A stretch of DNA of 64,000 nucleotides from Sorangium cellulosum (GTDB taxonomy: Bacteria; Myxococcota_A; Polyangia; Polyangiales; Polyangiaceae). The position numbers and the translations under genes are program-made. Position 1 is the stretch's first letter. Every line of letters starts with the position of its first letter. The stretch lies in contig NZ_CP012673.1 of NCBI RefSeq assembly GCF_002950945.1, forward strand, positions 3,224,001 through 3,288,000. Direction: 5' to 3'. Below, in pieces: positions 8,660-15,905 of the stretch. Under the pieces are notes generated by a model that did no database searches, was not told the origin of the DNA, and saw only the letters and a program-made list of their open reading frames with translations.

Positions 8660-9348
8660 TGGGTCGAGCAGGGCAAGGTGAGGTGGGCGCTCAGGGACTC
8701 CTGGCTGCCGGCGTTGGCGATGTCGTCGGCCTCATCGCTCGTCGCGTTGGGCCAGAGGAGGCCGCGCGCGTTCAGGGTGACCATGCAGTACTTGACGTTC
8801 ACGGCGCCGGACGAGGTCTCGTCCATCCCCGCGGGGCCGGCGATCCCTGCTGTCTTGTCGGCCAGCTCCACCTTGAAGTTCCAGCTGACGTTGGCGAGGC
8901 CGAGGCTCCCCGGCTCGGCGGCCACCGGGCTGCCCGGCACGGGCGGCTCGATGAGGTCCTCTGCGGCCTTGGCCTGGAGCGTCCTCGGGATGAACGAGAA
9001 GCAATACGGCGTGGTGTCGAGCGTCGGGACCGAGCACTGCGGCGGGAAGCCGGCGAGCGTCGACTGGTGGACCGCGGCGTCGATCTCGTTCAGGCTGCCG
9101 GCCCTCTCGAGGTCGGCGAGCACCAGCGACATCGCGTACTCCGTGGCGTAGTGCGTCTGCGTCATCTGCCGCTCATGGCCGCTGGCGATCGTCGACAGCG
9201 TGGCGGCGTGCGCCGCGAAGACGCCAATCGCGGTGAGCATCGAGATGACCAGCACGACGACGAACACCGCGGCGCCCCGCTCTCCGGTGCGCCGTGAGAC
9301 CCTCGCTCTCCTTGCGTTGACCCCTGCGTTCATCGTTGCGTTCACCAT
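8656..9348 (-). CDS. pilX: PilX-like minor pilin
   Basis: A 230-residue protein with an Arg-rich leader followed by a hydrophobic helix GAAVFVVVLVISMLTAIGVF near residues 22-45. As in PilX-type proteins, the classic prepilin Phe-Thr-Leu-x-Glu box is missing. The remainder is a Cys-containing pilin-like head. The gene starts within the end of the pilW-like gene (ATGGTGA) and overlaps pilY1 by four bases, so it is firmly part of the tip operon. The product probably sits just under PilY1 in the priming complex. An alternative ATG lies at 9333. The subtype is assigned from gene order and the N-terminus. Confidence 0.78.
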   Translation of the reverse strand: MVNATMNAGVNARRARVSRRTGERGAAVFVVVLVISMLTAIGVFAAHAATLSTIASGHERQMTQTHYATEYAMSLVLADLERAGSLNEIDAAVHQSTLAGFPPQCSVPTLDTTPYCFSFIPRTLQAKAAEDLIEPPVPGSPVAAEPGSLGLANVSWNFKVELADKTAGIAGPAGMDETSSGAVNVKYCMVTLNARGLLWPNATSDEADDIANAGSQESLSAHLTLPCSTQ

Positions 9349-10700
9349 GGGACGACCGCCTGGTTGGGGAGCGCGACGTCGGCGTAGAGCGTGCGCATCC
9401 GGGCGAACACCGGAGGGGCTCCGGCGGGCACGGCGGCCGCCGGGGTGTTCACGCCGGCGACGATGCCAGGGATGAGAAATCGATTCCTGCGGCCGTCGGG
9501 GCCGGCGGCGATGAAGGCGCTGCGGTCGGGCGCCCGGGAGCGGACCGAGAGCCGGACCTGGACCGTCCGGACGCGCTCCGGCGCGGCGCCTGGCTGGGTG
9601 TTGTCGGCGCCGATCAGGTACACGTTGGGGTTCTCGACCGGCGAGGTGATCGGATACCGGATGATCTGCGGGTTGGTCACGCCGTTGTCGAAGGGCCCGC
9701 CCTCCGGTCCACTCGTGGCGGAGAGCCCGAACTTGAGGTCGACGGCGTACTCGGCGATGAGCTCGCGCGTCCCGTCGATCGGCTGATCGTCCGCGTCGAG
9801 CTCGACCCGGACGAGCTCGGTGCGCCCGTTGTCGCCGGTCATCGCCGCGTTGACGGGCGCCACGAGCGGAGCGTAGGTCGGGTCGCTGAGCAGGCTCTGG
9901 ATCTCGTAGCGGACGCGCGAGACCGGGTTGGCGAACCCGCCGGCGCCGTTGAACCCGCTGCTCACTCCGCAATCGCCGAAGGTCTGGAGCTGCGGCAGCG
10001 CGGGGGTGGTCGCCAGGTTGACCTGGATGGTGGCGGGCGGGACGCCGGCCACCACGGAGCCCTGGATGACTCCATACATGGTCTTGCTCTGCCCGAGGAT
10101 CTTGAGGCGCAGGACGCGCCCGACGCGGAAGATGTCGCTCAGGCTCTCCCCGCCGCCGCTCTCGCGGGCGAGCGTCCGCTGCACGGCGCCGCTGAAAGGG
10201 TCGATGTTGACGACGCAGCCCCCGGCCGTGCAGTTGATGCTGTTGAAATAGAACTGCTCGGTGGTGTTGAAGCTGCCGCCGACGACGAGGGAGTCCGGCC
10301 AGAGGCTGTTCGCGATGCTGTGGCCGAGATCCGCCGGGTTGAGGAACACCGACCCGCGGCGCTGGATCGCGACGCCCGCGATGCGCCGCATGCCGTCGGG
10401 CCACGTGCCCGGGCTCCCGCAGACGAACGGATCCCGCTGCACGTTCGGGGACGATAGGTGCGACGCGCGCTGGAGATCCGCGACGATCCGGTTCATCGCG
10501 AGCGTCGCCGCGAGGTGCGAGGCGGAGGCCCTCGCCTCGTTCTGGAAGAAGCGGGTCGCGTTCTTCGAGAGCAGGAAGGCGGCCATCGAGACGAGGAGCC
10601 CGGCGGCCATGGCCACGAGCAGCTCGACGAGCGTGAAGCCTCGCTGTCGCTGTCGTCGCGCGCGCGTCCGCGCGGGGGTGGGGCGTCGGCGGTTCATCAT
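9342..10700 (-). CDS. pilW: PilW-like minor pilin
   Basis: A 452-residue prepilin with a basic leader and a type III-style processing site G/FTLVELLVAM near residue 21, with Glu at position +5, followed by a hydrophobic helix. PilW proteins are the largest minor pilins and have this N-terminus. PilD would cleave after the Gly and methylate the Phe. The first ATG (10700) overlaps the last base of the pilV-like stop (TGATG); the next codon is also ATG. The C-terminal half has the Arg/Asp-rich repeats and FLIPG-type segments of a globular head. It sits in the same overlapping operon as pilY1. Confidence 0.82.
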   Translation of the reverse strand: MMNRRRPTPARTRARRQRQRGFTLVELLVAMAAGLLVSMAAFLLSKNATRFFQNEARASASHLAATLAMNRIVADLQRASHLSSPNVQRDPFVCGSPGTWPDGMRRIAGVAIQRRGSVFLNPADLGHSIANSLWPDSLVVGGSFNTTEQFYFNSINCTAGGCVVNIDPFSGAVQRTLARESGGGESLSDIFRVGRVLRLKILGQSKTMYGVIQGSVVAGVPPATIQVNLATTPALPQLQTFGDCGVSSGFNGAGGFANPVSRVRYEIQSLLSDPTYAPLVAPVNAAMTGDNGRTELVRVELDADDQPIDGTRELIAEYAVDLKFGLSATSGPEGGPFDNGVTNPQIIRYPITSPVENPNVYLIGADNTQPGAAPERVRTVQVRLSVRSRAPDRSAFIAAGPDGRRNRFLIPGIVAGVNTPAAAVPAGAPPVFARMRTLYADVALPNQAVVPW

Positions 10701-11284
10701 CAGCGCTGGCTCGTGTTCCTGCGGACGCTCGTCGTCAGGTAGACCGCGCCGTAGCGGTCCGGCTGCGCGTCGACGGTGGCCGGGTCGACCCCGCAGTCGA
10801 TCCGGCCGCCGCTCCGCTCCCAGAGGACGCGGATCTCGACGCGGACGAGGCTGCGCCAGAGCGGCCCCCCGCCCGTGTCGGTGAACTGGCGGAAGCGGAG
10901 GTGCGTGCAGAACGCGGCCGCCGAGGGGTCGCCGGCGAAGATGTCCGTGCCGATCACGTCGGCGCTCGGCGCCCCGAGCCCGAGGACCGGCGCCGGCGCC
11001 ACCTTGATCGGGAACGGCTGGGTGGACGTGGTCACGACCCAGTCGGTGTCGGCGAGATCGGGGATCCCGCCGGGGTCGTTCCACTGGAGCGCGTCCGCGC
11101 GCAGCCGCTCTGCCCAGGTCATCGCGATGGTGTTGGCGACGGTGATGTTCCGCGCGTTCGTGTTGCTGATGAGCGTCGCCTTCTGGAGCGCGACCACCCC
11201 GGTGGCGCCGAGCGCGAGCACGCCGAGCGCCGCCATGACCTCGATGAGCGTGTACCCGCCGCTCCCCGGCCTGCGCGCGCTCAC
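10700..11284 (-). CDS. pilV: PilV-like minor pilin
   Basis: A 194-residue prepilin starting with GTG at 11284, which overlaps the stop of the preceding fimU-like gene (GTGA). The processing site is G10/Y11-TLIEVMAALGVLALGATG, close to the PilV consensus but with Tyr instead of Phe at +1 of the mature protein; Glu+5 is kept. After the helix comes a short globular head with two Cys residues. The start is short and sits directly before the leader, which supports the GTG. Confidence 0.82.
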   Translation of the reverse strand: MSARRPGSGGYTLIEVMAALGVLALGATGVVALQKATLISNTNARNITVANTIAMTWAERLRADALQWNDPGGIPDLADTDWVVTTSTQPFPIKVAPAPVLGLGAPSADVIGTDIFAGDPSAAAFCTHLRFRQFTDTGGGPLWRSLVRVEIRVLWERSGGRIDCGVDPATVDAQPDRYGAVYLTTSVRRNTSQR

Positions 11285-12003
11285 AGGGCGAGCCTCGCGA
11301 CGCCGTTCGGCGGGATGAAGACCCGGCGCAGCAGCGTGGTCTTGGTGTTGGTCACGTTCACCCGGAGCGCCCCGACCAGCGGCGTGAACCCGGACGTGGA
11401 ATCGTAACGGACGAACGTCCGGCCCCGCGCGGTGAAGCAGACGTCGGCCTGCGGCTGCACGGTGCCGTCGGTGCCGGAGGGGTCGCGGAGCTCCACCTCC
11501 GCGAGCTCGACGCCCGCGGTGTGCAGCCGCGTGACCTGCGCCGTCGTCGCCGGATCCGTCCAGGTGGCGTTGGCGCAGCTGTTCGCGATCAGCGAGCCGC
11601 CGACGTCCTGGACCAGCGCCTCGCGCACCTCGAACAGGCCGGTCGAGGCCGTCCACCGCACGAGGACCGCGGTCCCGCGCCCGAGCGCCCGGTAGCGCGC
11701 GAGGCGGTAGACGCCGCTGATCTCCATGGCGGCGCGGTTCACGCGGCGATCGCGCATGGCGTTGATGAAGCTCGGCGACGCCATGGCCGCGAGGATGCCG
11801 ATGAGGATGACCACGGCGAGCAGCTCGGGGAGGGTGAAGCCGCGCGCGCCGCCGCGGCGCCGCGCGCGCGCCCGCGGAGGGCACGCCGGGCGGCGGCCGG
11901 GGCCGCGAGGAGGGGGTCGCGAACAGGAGAAGGAACGCACCGGAGGCCCGGCAAAGGCAAGCCGCATGCCCTGTGTTGCGCGCGCTAAACTGTGGAATTG
12001 CAT
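11281..12003 (-). CDS. fimU: FimU/GspH-like minor pilin, first gene of the pilus tip operon
   Basis: Prepilin with processing site RG/FTLPELLAVVILIGILAA and a Pro at position +4 followed by Glu+5, as in FimU/GspH proteins, then a globular domain ending in GVARLAL. The annotated frame begins at ATG 12003, giving 240 residues and a long basic leader of about 55 residues; ATG 11967 is a reasonable alternative start. It heads six genes joined by 1-7 nt overlaps (11281 to 4479), so one transcript is likely. It faces away from the lipoprotein gene at 12081, so promoters for both should lie in 12004-12080. Confidence 0.8.
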   Translation of the reverse strand: MQFHSLARATQGMRLAFAGPPVRSFSCSRPPPRGPGRRPACPPRARARRRGGARGFTLPELLAVVILIGILAAMASPSFINAMRDRRVNRAAMEISGVYRLARYRALGRGTAVLVRWTASTGLFEVREALVQDVGGSLIANSCANATWTDPATTAQVTRLHTAGVELAEVELRDPSGTDGTVQPQADVCFTARGRTFVRYDSTSGFTPLVGALRVNVTNTKTTLLRRVFIPPNGVARLAL

Positions 12004-12080
12004 AACGAATTCCTCAAAGTGTCCGGCGGCGGGCGCTAACGATTGCGTCGTTATGAAAAAAGGTGCAAGGCGAACGGGCC

Positions 12081-13256
12081 ATGCGATTCTCGCCGGAAAG
12101 GTGTTCCTTGAGCGTTGACCCTGCGCCCAGCGCGCGTGCTGGAGGTGGAGCGGGGGCCTCGCGCGCCCGCGCGGCGCGCTCCGTGGTGCTCGCCGGGGCG
12201 GTCGCGGCCGCGCTGTGCGCCGCGGGCTGCAAGAAGGACGAGCCCCAGGGCGCGCCGCCGCCGCCCGCGCCGGCCGCCAGGCCCGCGGCCTGCGCGGGCG
12301 GCGGGGGGACGATCGGCGACGCGGCGAGCGCGCCGTTCTTCCCGCGCACGACGGGCGGGTTCTGCCTCGACCCGAACGGCGCCGAGAAGACGTTCGGCGA
12401 ATCGGCGCCGCTGCCGCTCGACAGCATCTGCGACATGTTCGACGGGGAGTGCGAGATCTACAAGGGCTTCGGGGTCCGCCGGGTGGTCGAGGCGCGGTAC
12501 GTGAGCGGCAGCGGCGGCACCGCGACCGTCGACGTGCACCTCTCGAAGTTCGGCTCCACCGAGGGCGCCTACGGCATGTTCACGAAGCGCACCGTGGGCG
12601 ACGGCGACCCCGCGGACGAGGCCACGCCGCGGCCCATCGACGGCGGCGGCGCGGCGGCGATGGGGGTCGGGAACGTGTACCTCTGGCGCGGGCAGTACCT
12701 CGCCGAGATCACGTACAACGACGAGGCGCTGGCCGAGGCGGCGCTCAAGGCGTCGAGCGAGAAGGTCTTGCCCGGGCTCGTGAAGGAGATGGGCTCGAAG
12801 CTGCCCGGCGAGGCGGCGCTGCCGCCGGCCGCGGCGGCGCTGCCGCCGGACAACCTGATCCCGCTCGGGATCCGCTACGAGACCAAGGACGTGCTCGGCG
12901 TCGACGGCGCGGGGCCCGGCGCGTTCGGGTACTACAAGGAAGGCGACAAGCGCTACCGGGTGGTGGCGGTCGTGCGCGACGACGTCGACCAGGCGAAGGA
13001 CGTGCTGTCGACGCTGTCGAAGCTGCCGGGCGCCGCCAGGGAGAAGGGCATCGGCGACGGCGCGGTGCGCCTGATGCACAAGGAGGGCGAGGGCCCCGCG
13101 ACCGAGTGGCTCTTCGCCCGCGCCGACAAGACCGTCTACGGCGTCGGGGACGAGTCCCGCGTGCTCCGCAGCGGCATGACGTCCGACGAGCACGCCAAGC
13201 TGACGCTGGGGAAGGACGAGAAGGCGGCGCGGCTGAAGAAGCTCGTCGCGCGCTGA
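12081..13256 (+). CDS. Lipoprotein with DUF6599-like domain
   Basis: The frame codes for about 391 residues. A basic N-terminus, a hydrophobic segment and the box CAAGC-KKDE predict a lipoprotein with the lipidated Cys about 50 residues from the ATG. After a Pro/Ala-rich spacer comes a domain with GFGVRRVVEARY, TVDVHLSKFGSTEGAYGMF and IRYETKDVLGVDG, which resembles the DUF6599 family of bacterial envelope proteins of unknown role. An in-frame GTG at 12063 exists but has no usable ribosome site; GTG 12183 would shorten the leader. The gene is convergent with the parvulin gene. Confidence 0.75.
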   Translation: MRFSPERCSLSVDPAPSARAGGGAGASRARAARSVVLAGAVAAALCAAGCKKDEPQGAPPPPAPAARPAACAGGGGTIGDAASAPFFPRTTGGFCLDPNGAEKTFGESAPLPLDSICDMFDGECEIYKGFGVRRVVEARYVSGSGGTATVDVHLSKFGSTEGAYGMFTKRTVGDGDPADEATPRPIDGGGAAAMGVGNVYLWRGQYLAEITYNDEALAEAALKASSEKVLPGLVKEMGSKLPGEAALPPAAAALPPDNLIPLGIRYETKDVLGVDGAGPGAFGYYKEGDKRYRVVAVVRDDVDQAKDVLSTLSKLPGAAREKGIGDGAVRLMHKEGEGPATEWLFARADKTVYGVGDESRVLRSGMTSDEHAKLTLGKDEKAARLKKLVAR

Positions 13257-13346
13257 GGGGCGCGGCGGGGACGGCGCGTGGCGCGCGCGGCGTGCCGAGG
13301 AGCGCGCGCGCGGCGCGCCGAGGAGCGCGCCGGCGCGGGCCTGCGG

Positions 13347-14060
13347 TCACTGCGTGCGCAGGATGACGTGGAAGCCGAACGGGGTCTCGACGAGGTCGCT
13401 CACCTCGCCGACCTTGATCTTCTCGAGGCCGGCCTGGAACTCCGGCACCATCGCCCCCTTCGGGAACTTGCCGAGGTCGCCGCCGCGTTTGTCCGCGCCC
13501 GGCTCGTCCGAGTACTCCTTCACGATGTCCGCGAACTTGCTCGGATCGGCCTTGGCCTTCTTCATGGCCTCGGTCGCGCGGGCCTTGGCCTCGTCCTTCG
13601 TGCGCTCGATCGTCGGGGGCGCGCGGCGGCTCCCCTTGTACATGACGAGCAGGTGCTTCGCGCCGAACATCTCCCGGGGCGGCTGCGCCGAGGCGGCCGG
13701 GCGAGGCTTGGGCGCAGGCGTGGCCGGGGTGGCGGCCGCCTGCACGTGCGTCTCCTCGGGCTCCGGAGCGACAGGGGCGGCGAGGCGGGCGAGCGGCGTC
13801 TTGTTGAACATGCCGACGAAGCCGAGGAGCCCGATGAGCACGAGCGCGCTGAGCACCGCGTGCGGCGTCCACCAGTAGGGGTCCTCCGCTTCGGTGCCGT
13901 CGTCCTCCGGCTCGTCGTCGTCGTCGTGCGCGTGGCCATGGCCACGGACCGCGGCGGCCCTCGTCTTGCCCACCTCCCCGTCGTCCTCGTCGGTCGACTC
14001 GTCGTCGTCCTCGAGATCCTCGTCGTCCTTGGCCTTGTGGTGCTCGCTCTTCTTGCTCAT
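13347..14060 (-). CDS. Membrane-anchored parvulin-type peptidyl-prolyl isomerase
   Basis: A 237-residue protein in three parts: a strongly acidic, His-containing N-terminus (residues 1-60, rich in Asp and Glu), one transmembrane helix (about 66-84, HAVLSALVLIGLLGFVGMF), and a C-terminal PPIC domain after a Pro/Ala linker. The domain shows KHLLVMY, the GGDLGKFPKGAMVPEFQ block and the ending LVETPFGFHVILRTQ, all parvulin hallmarks. The acidic cytoplasmic part is not usual for parvulins. The active domain would face the periplasm and help fold exported proteins. Confidence 0.85.
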   Translation of the reverse strand: MSKKSEHHKAKDDEDLEDDDESTDEDDGEVGKTRAAAVRGHGHAHDDDDEPEDDGTEAEDPYWWTPHAVLSALVLIGLLGFVGMFNKTPLARLAAPVAPEPEETHVQAAATPATPAPKPRPAASAQPPREMFGAKHLLVMYKGSRRAPPTIERTKDEAKARATEAMKKAKADPSKFADIVKEYSDEPGADKRGGDLGKFPKGAMVPEFQAGLEKIKVGEVSDLVETPFGFHVILRTQ

Positions 14061-14111
14061 ATCGCTTCCCTGATCCGGGCCTCGGCCCTTAGCACGCGGT
14101 CGCGCCGGGCG

Positions 14112-14960
14112 TCAGCCGATCTCCGCCCACGCGCTCGTGAGCACCGGATCGGGCCGCCCCTTGACCGAGGTGACCACCGCGATCTTGCCGTTGTCGAGCG
14201 CGTAGCCCTGGGTGACGAGCGTGTCGCCGGGCCACACCGGCTTGCGGAACTGCGCGCCGTAGGCCCGCAGCCGGCTCGCGTCGCCGCCGGCCGCCTTCTG
14301 GATGATCGCCCGCGCGGCGAAGCCGTACGTGCAGAGGCCGTGCAGGATGGGGCCCTGCGCGAAGCCCGCCTTCTCGGCGACCTCCGGGTCGGCGTGCAGC
14401 GGGTTGTGGTCGCCCGAGAGCCGGTAGAGCAGCGCCTGCTCCGGCGTCGTCGTCTCCTCGACCACCCAGTCCGGCTCGCGGTTCTTCGGCACGGGGGCCT
14501 CGGCCTCGGCGTGCGGCGGGCGCGGCCCGCCGAACCCGCCGGCGCCGCGCGCGATGATCGACCACACCGTGTCGAAGAGCGGCGCGTCGTCGAGCGTCGT
14601 CTTCGTCTCGACGATCACCTGCGCGAACTTCTTGAGGTCGTAGATGGCCGACAGGGTGGCGGTCGTGACCAGCGTGCCGCTCGTCGGGATCGGGCGGTGG
14701 ACCCGGAGCGTCTGCCCGCCGTGCACGATCTGCGACAGCTCGGCGCCGGCGACCTCGAGCACCTCGAACGCCGCGTCCTGGGACGGGATGACGCCGAACG
14801 TCGGGTAGACCTTCATGCCGCCCGGCGCGCCCTCGTAGAGGTACCCGAGCTCGTCGCGCTTGGCGCCGATGCCGAGCGCGTACGTCGCCAGGGTCTTCCA
14901 GTCGTAGGTGAACGCGCGGGGCTTGGTCGTGTGGCCGACGTTCGACAGATTGAGCGGCAT
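14112..14960 (-). CDS. MaoC-like enoyl-CoA hydratase 2
   Basis: A 282-residue double-hotdog protein of the (R)-specific hydratase 2 type found in MaoC proteins and in multifunctional enzyme 2. The C-terminal hotdog holds the hydratase 2 motif YRLSGDHNPLHADPEVA followed by GFAQGPILHGLCTYG, with the catalytic Asp and His. The N-terminal half is the usual non-catalytic hotdog that shapes the long acyl pocket. It hydrates trans-2-enoyl-CoA. A GAGGAG ribosome site precedes the ATG. No other beta-oxidation gene is adjacent, so the substrate is open. Confidence 0.88.
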   Translation of the reverse strand: MPLNLSNVGHTTKPRAFTYDWKTLATYALGIGAKRDELGYLYEGAPGGMKVYPTFGVIPSQDAAFEVLEVAGAELSQIVHGGQTLRVHRPIPTSGTLVTTATLSAIYDLKKFAQVIVETKTTLDDAPLFDTVWSIIARGAGGFGGPRPPHAEAEAPVPKNREPDWVVEETTTPEQALLYRLSGDHNPLHADPEVAEKAGFAQGPILHGLCTYGFAARAIIQKAAGGDASRLRAYGAQFRKPVWPGDTLVTQGYALDNGKIAVVTSVKGRPDPVLTSAWAEIG

Positions 14961-15059
14961 CGGGGGCTCCTCGTGAGGATGGGACCGGGCGAGGAGGCGT
15001 ACAGACCCGGCGATGTCGCGTCAACTGCGGCGGCTCGGGCCGGCGCGCCGCGCGCGCGC

Positions 15060-15866
15060 TCAGAGCGCCACGCCGTACGCGATGACCAGACCGATGTTGA
15101 ACATGTCGACCCGCTTCGAGAGCGAGGCGAGATCGCCGGTCGGCGAGCGCTTGCGGTCCTCCGGGAGGAACCAGCTCGAGTAGCGGAGGTGGCCCCCGAG
15201 GCTCCAGTTCGCGGCGAAGGTCCACTCGCCGCCGGCCGCGAGCCCCGCGGCGACGCCCTCGGTGCTGAGCGTCGCGGCCCTGGGGCCGACGTAGGCCGTG
15301 TCCGAGTACGGCTCGCGGTCCGCCTTGACCGACCAGGAGTCGTTCACGACGATGCCGCCGAGCGTGGCGCCGGCCCACCACTCCCAGGTGGGCATGCGGA
15401 TCCCGTAGTAACGGAACAGCCCTTCGACCATGAAGTAGCGGCGCGAGTGGTCGCGCTCGAGCTCCGGCGCGCCGCGCGCCCCCTCGGAGCTCAGCGTCGC
15501 CGCCCAGAAGATGCCCGCGCCGAAGCCGATGTCGCGCCAGCGGTAGAGGTTGTGGATGCCGAAGGAGATGCTCGTCTCGCCCTGCTCGCACTCCGAGGCC
15601 GAGTGGGGGCAGACGTCGGCGCCGGGGAGCGTCATCACCCCGGTGCCCACCTCGACCATGGTGTAGGGGCGGCCGCGCTCGCGCGCGGCGGCGGCCCGGC
15701 GGGCGGCCCTGCTCTCGTCGGCGCGACCCGGTGCGGAGAGCAGGAGCAGGGCGATCGCCGCGCCCGCCGCCGCGCCGCGCGCCGACAGGGCGCGCGCTCG
15801 CTCGACGCGGGGCGGTGGGAGGCTGCGCGCCGACGGCGCGCTGGGGGCGGCGGGCATTCGTGACAT
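15060..15866 (-). CDS. Exported outer-membrane-type beta-barrel protein, function unknown
   Basis: About 268 residues from ATG 15866. A basic leader with hydrophobic segment AAAGAAIALLLLSAPGRAD gives a likely signal peptide. The rest has alternating aromatic and polar segments (FGIHNLYRWRDIGFGAGIFW, MVEGLFRYYGIRMPTWEWWA) and ends in an amphipathic strand, as in small porin-like or OmpW/opacity-type barrels. No specific family is recognised. A GTG at 15890 and an ATG at 15857 are other possible starts. It follows the Ser/Thr kinase gene by 34 nt and may have its own promoter there. Confidence 0.65.
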   Translation of the reverse strand: MSRMPAAPSAPSARSLPPPRVERARALSARGAAAGAAIALLLLSAPGRADESRAARRAAAARERGRPYTMVEVGTGVMTLPGADVCPHSASECEQGETSISFGIHNLYRWRDIGFGAGIFWAATLSSEGARGAPELERDHSRRYFMVEGLFRYYGIRMPTWEWWAGATLGGIVVNDSWSVKADREPYSDTAYVGPRAATLSTEGVAAGLAAGGEWTFAANWSLGGHLRYSSWFLPEDRKRSPTGDLASLSKRVDMFNIGLVIAYGVAL

Positions 15867-15899
15867 CGGGTACCGGCCGCCTTGATTCACCTTCCGTCG

Positions 15900-15905
15900 A
15901 TTATA
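15900..15905 (-). promoter_or_regulatory. Possible -10 element of the gene at 15060-15866
   Basis: A perfect TATAAT on the minus strand overlaps the stop codon region of the kinase gene and lies about 34 bases before the ATG at 15866. Such a box is rare in DNA this GC-rich. No matching -35 box is seen at the proper spacing, so this is a weak call. Confidence 0.3.

Noticed and set aside
5138..9151. Long plus-strand open frame opposite pilY1 and the pilX-like gene
   Set aside because: Shadow of the real minus-strand genes caused by rare stop codons in GC-rich DNA; no known domains.
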